A DNA stretch of 37,874 nt, taken from positions 1-37,874 of the forward strand of contig CALRBH010000008.1 in the NCBI GenBank assembly GCA_943354165.1. The letters run 5' to 3'. The translations under genes were made by a program, and so were the position numbers. The notes under the pieces are model-generated. The model was not told the DNA's origin. It searched no databases and saw only the letters and a program-made list of their open reading frames with translations. Within the stretch, counting starts at the first letter, position 1. Each line of letters opens with the position of its first letter. Below, in pieces: positions 36,474-37,874 of this stretch. This stretch comes from Candidatus Uhrbacteria bacterium RIFOXYB12_FULL_58_10. GTDB taxonomy: Bacteria; Patescibacteriota; Patescibacteriia; UBA9934; GWF2-40-263.

Positions 36474-37146
36474 AATTCTCTCCTTCCACATCCAGATTGG
36501 AGATCATGAGGCTCAGATCCACAGAGTTTACCACTACGTCCTGATTCAGGTTCGGCCGCTGAACGTTTCCCGTAAGATCATCAGCGTCAATCACCGCAAG
36601 GAGCGTCGAGATATCCACCGAGTTCACCACATCATCCCCAAGCGTCGCAGGACTCGTCCCCGCTCCGTTTACATCACCCGCAAGGAGGACTTGCGATCCT
36701 TTTGGCACAGCATTGGACGGCTGGGTGAAGTTCAATACGTTATTCCCCGAGACGAGCGTCACATCCTGAAGGACACGCGTGAGATGCTGGTGCCCCTTGA
36801 TGCCTAGGTCATAGATCCCCGGAGACACTGTGAGATTCTCTGGAATGACATAGGTCCCATCGACACCTGCGGAAAGCAAGGTGGCGGCCGGTGCCGTTGC
36901 AAGAACCACGTCATCTCCGTTTGTGGCCGTACGTACGGTGAGGAAGAAATTGGAATCATCATTTGTCTCCGCGGCCCCGACCCTCCCTTGTGGCATCGCC
37001 CATTGTACCGTAGCGGTTACGTCCGAGGCGACGATCGCGGTCACAGAGACGTTTTCCGCAGAGACATACGCCGCGGAGGACACCAAACATGCGCCAATGC
37101 CTACGGCGGCGATCAGATATTTGGTTTGGGTTCCTCCGTGTTTCAT
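36472..37146 (-). CDS. Secreted protein with C-terminal dockerin-like domain
   Basis: 224 aa. Signal peptide or anchor ~9-30 (YLIAAVGIGACLVSSAAYVSA), a ~110-residue beta domain (carboxypeptidase-regulatory-like: GVDGTYVIPENLTVSPGIYDLGIKGHQHLTRVLQDVTL), then ~65 residues of dockerin type I character: GDVNGAGTSPATLGDDVVNSVDISTLLAVID and PNLNQDVVVNSVDLSLMISNLDVEGE. Two near-duplicated DxNxxxxVNSVD-type loops, each followed by a helix, are the dockerin plan. The first loop is stretched by an insert (AGTSPATLGD), so Ca2+ binding there is doubtful. It starts 3 nt after the preceding stop and is followed by the cohesin-like gene. Confidence 0.75.
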   Translation of the reverse strand: MKHGGTQTKYLIAAVGIGACLVSSAAYVSAENVSVTAIVASDVTATVQWAMPQGRVGAAETNDDSNFFLTVRTATNGDDVVLATAPAATLLSAGVDGTYVIPENLTVSPGIYDLGIKGHQHLTRVLQDVTLVSGNNVLNFTQPSNAVPKGSQVLLAGDVNGAGTSPATLGDDVVNSVDISTLLAVIDADDLTGNVQRPNLNQDVVVNSVDLSLMISNLDVEGEN

Positions 37147-37149
37147 ACG

Positions 37150-37874
37150 TTATGGTGCAGGTTCGGTTGGGGCCGCTTCGGTTGGGGCCGGTTCTGTTGG
37201 TGCAGGTTCGGTCGGTGCTGGTTCCGTCGGTGCCGGTTCTGTTGGGGCCGGTTCTGTTGGTGCAGGTTCGGTCGGTGCAGGTTCGGTCGGTGCTGGTTCC
37301 GTCGCTGGTACGACCACGTCCGTCGCTGGCACGACTACCGGTTCATAATCCTTGCGAATCGCTTCGACGTACCAGTCAAAGTCGACGTCCGAGGCGCCGC
37401 CCATCGTTTCCTTTACGAAGAAGCCGTTGTGGTCGGAGGATTCGACGTAGATGCCGTTCGCAGGACCGCGAAGCGTGACAAGGACGCGAACTGGCGTGGT
37501 CGTCGACGTGACGTCGTTGAACGATGGATCGATGTCTTCGAACGCGATCGATGCAGCTCCAGCGGTGAGATGGCCGGTCCCCGAGAGCGAAACCTTGTGT
37601 TGCGGACTGATGACGACCGGCACGGCGACCTTCTCGTTCTGGTAGCTCGTAATCACCACCTTGATGTCTCCCTCCGTGAGAATCACCCCCGCTTCATCAA
37701 TCGACCAGACTCCGCCGATCCCCGCCACGCGTCCGAGGTCGAGGATGTGGTTCCCCTGCATGAAGATGTTGCCGGACATGTTGAGCGCCGCGAGGTTTCC
37801 AGAGAGGGTGGAGGCATTGTTCTGGTTGATAATCGTCGTTGTATTCGTCACGTTCCCTGTCGACCAGTACGAGA
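37150..37874 (-). CDS. C-terminal part of a large surface/appendage protein with TEPAP repeats (partial)
   Basis: The gene enters from the right edge; the frame stays open from base 37874 (…YWSTGNVTNTTTIINQNN), so the track's start at 37851 is not the true one. IFMQGNHILDLGRVAGIGGVWSIDEAGVI is followed by a ~100-residue beta domain (VSLSGTGHLTAGAASIAFEDIDPSFNDV...VLVTLRGPANGIYVESSDHNGFFVKETMGGASDVDFDWYVEAIRKDYE). I associate that domain with the C-termini of long CPR surface proteins. The end is about ten PTEPA units, a stiff Pro-rich tail. First visible gene of the surface operon; the next ATG is 3 nt beyond the TAA. Function unknown; structural. Confidence 0.75.
   Translation of the reverse strand, partial: SYWSTGNVTNTTTIINQNNASTLSGNLAALNMSGNIFMQGNHILDLGRVAGIGGVWSIDEAGVILTEGDIKVVITSYQNEKVAVPVVISPQHKVSLSGTGHLTAGAASIAFEDIDPSFNDVTSTTTPVRVLVTLRGPANGIYVESSDHNGFFVKETMGGASDVDFDWYVEAIRKDYEPVVVPATDVVVPATEPAPTEPAPTEPAPTEPAPTEPAPTEPAPTEPAPTEPAPTEAAPTEPAP
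37153..37307. repeat. 15-bp tandem repeat array encoding PTEPA units
   Basis: About ten copies of GGTGCAGGTTCGGTC-type 15-bp units with mostly silent third-position changes, encoding the (PTEPA)n tail. Copy number is likely to vary between strains. Confidence 0.92.

Overview
The window looks like part of a Candidate Phyla Radiation (Patescibacteria, probably Parcubacteria-like) chromosome. This is inferred from several things. The 16S rRNA is divergent, with a rare 530-loop base pair. Housekeeping proteins are compact (TlyA-like methylase without an S4 domain, 155-aa RuvC, short TrmD). Many genes lack a Shine-Dalgarno sequence although the 16S keeps a normal CACCTCCTTT tail. Secreted Ig-like and TDPKVYAI/GGILRWI surface proteins are of a kind I associate with CPR genomes. 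TGA acts as an ordinary stop (tlyA, hicB, hicA, the 140-aa gene), so the recoded Gracilibacteria/SR1 code is excluded. I cannot assign a finer lineage.

Layout. 1-4.8 kb: end of smc, M16 peptidase, a membrane-anchored cupredoxin-like protein, rpsP, trmD, khpA and a SIMPL protein. 4.8-10.7 kb: a stand-alone 16S rRNA unit with its own promoter, processing stem and terminator and no 23S/5S; a strongly folded unassigned RNA; tRNA-Ile, tRNA-Phe, tRNA-Pro, a second tRNA-Pro copy split by two palindromic inserts, and tRNA-Gly; two secreted proteins and a TlyA-like methylase. 10.7-13.9 kb: zinc-ribbon protein, hicB-hicA-ruvC overlapping by 4 nt at each junction, a nuclease/phosphatase, yebC and a four-helix-bundle (IVP) gene held between inverted repeats. 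14-21.3 kb: rpoC and rpoB. 21.3-23.5 kb: gene-poor, with two unknown proteins. 23.5-29.5 kb: ftsK, a rodZ-like gene, recA, efp and an epmA-like gene. 29.6-32.7 kb: an ABC exporter and the rpsF-ssb-rpsR operon. 32.8-37.9 kb: a four-gene cell-surface operon with cohesin-like, Ig/FN3, dockerin-like and TEPAP-repeat proteins. One boundary in that operon cuts an Ig fold in two by a frame change.

The most unusual signal is a set of intergenic repeat families made of degenerate short units: AGTTAGTAGTA-type; GGTTNGGGA, 9 bp; GTAAGGGNN, 9 bp; GGGCAAGAGT-type; and TTTGTCGTT, 9 bp. They usually occur as facing arms able to form long hairpins, and often end only a few bases before an AUG that has no Shine-Dalgarno (rpsP, yebC, rodZ, recA, efp). 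The same words also lie inside coding sequence: signal-peptide cores, the TrmD loop, a proline-rich linker and the IVP tail. A separate 28-bp palindrome (TGTCCTCCGAAGCCGTAGCG core) is dispersed near tRNAs and rpsF. Together with the split tRNA-Pro copy, these suggest active spread of small palindromic elements in a small genome.
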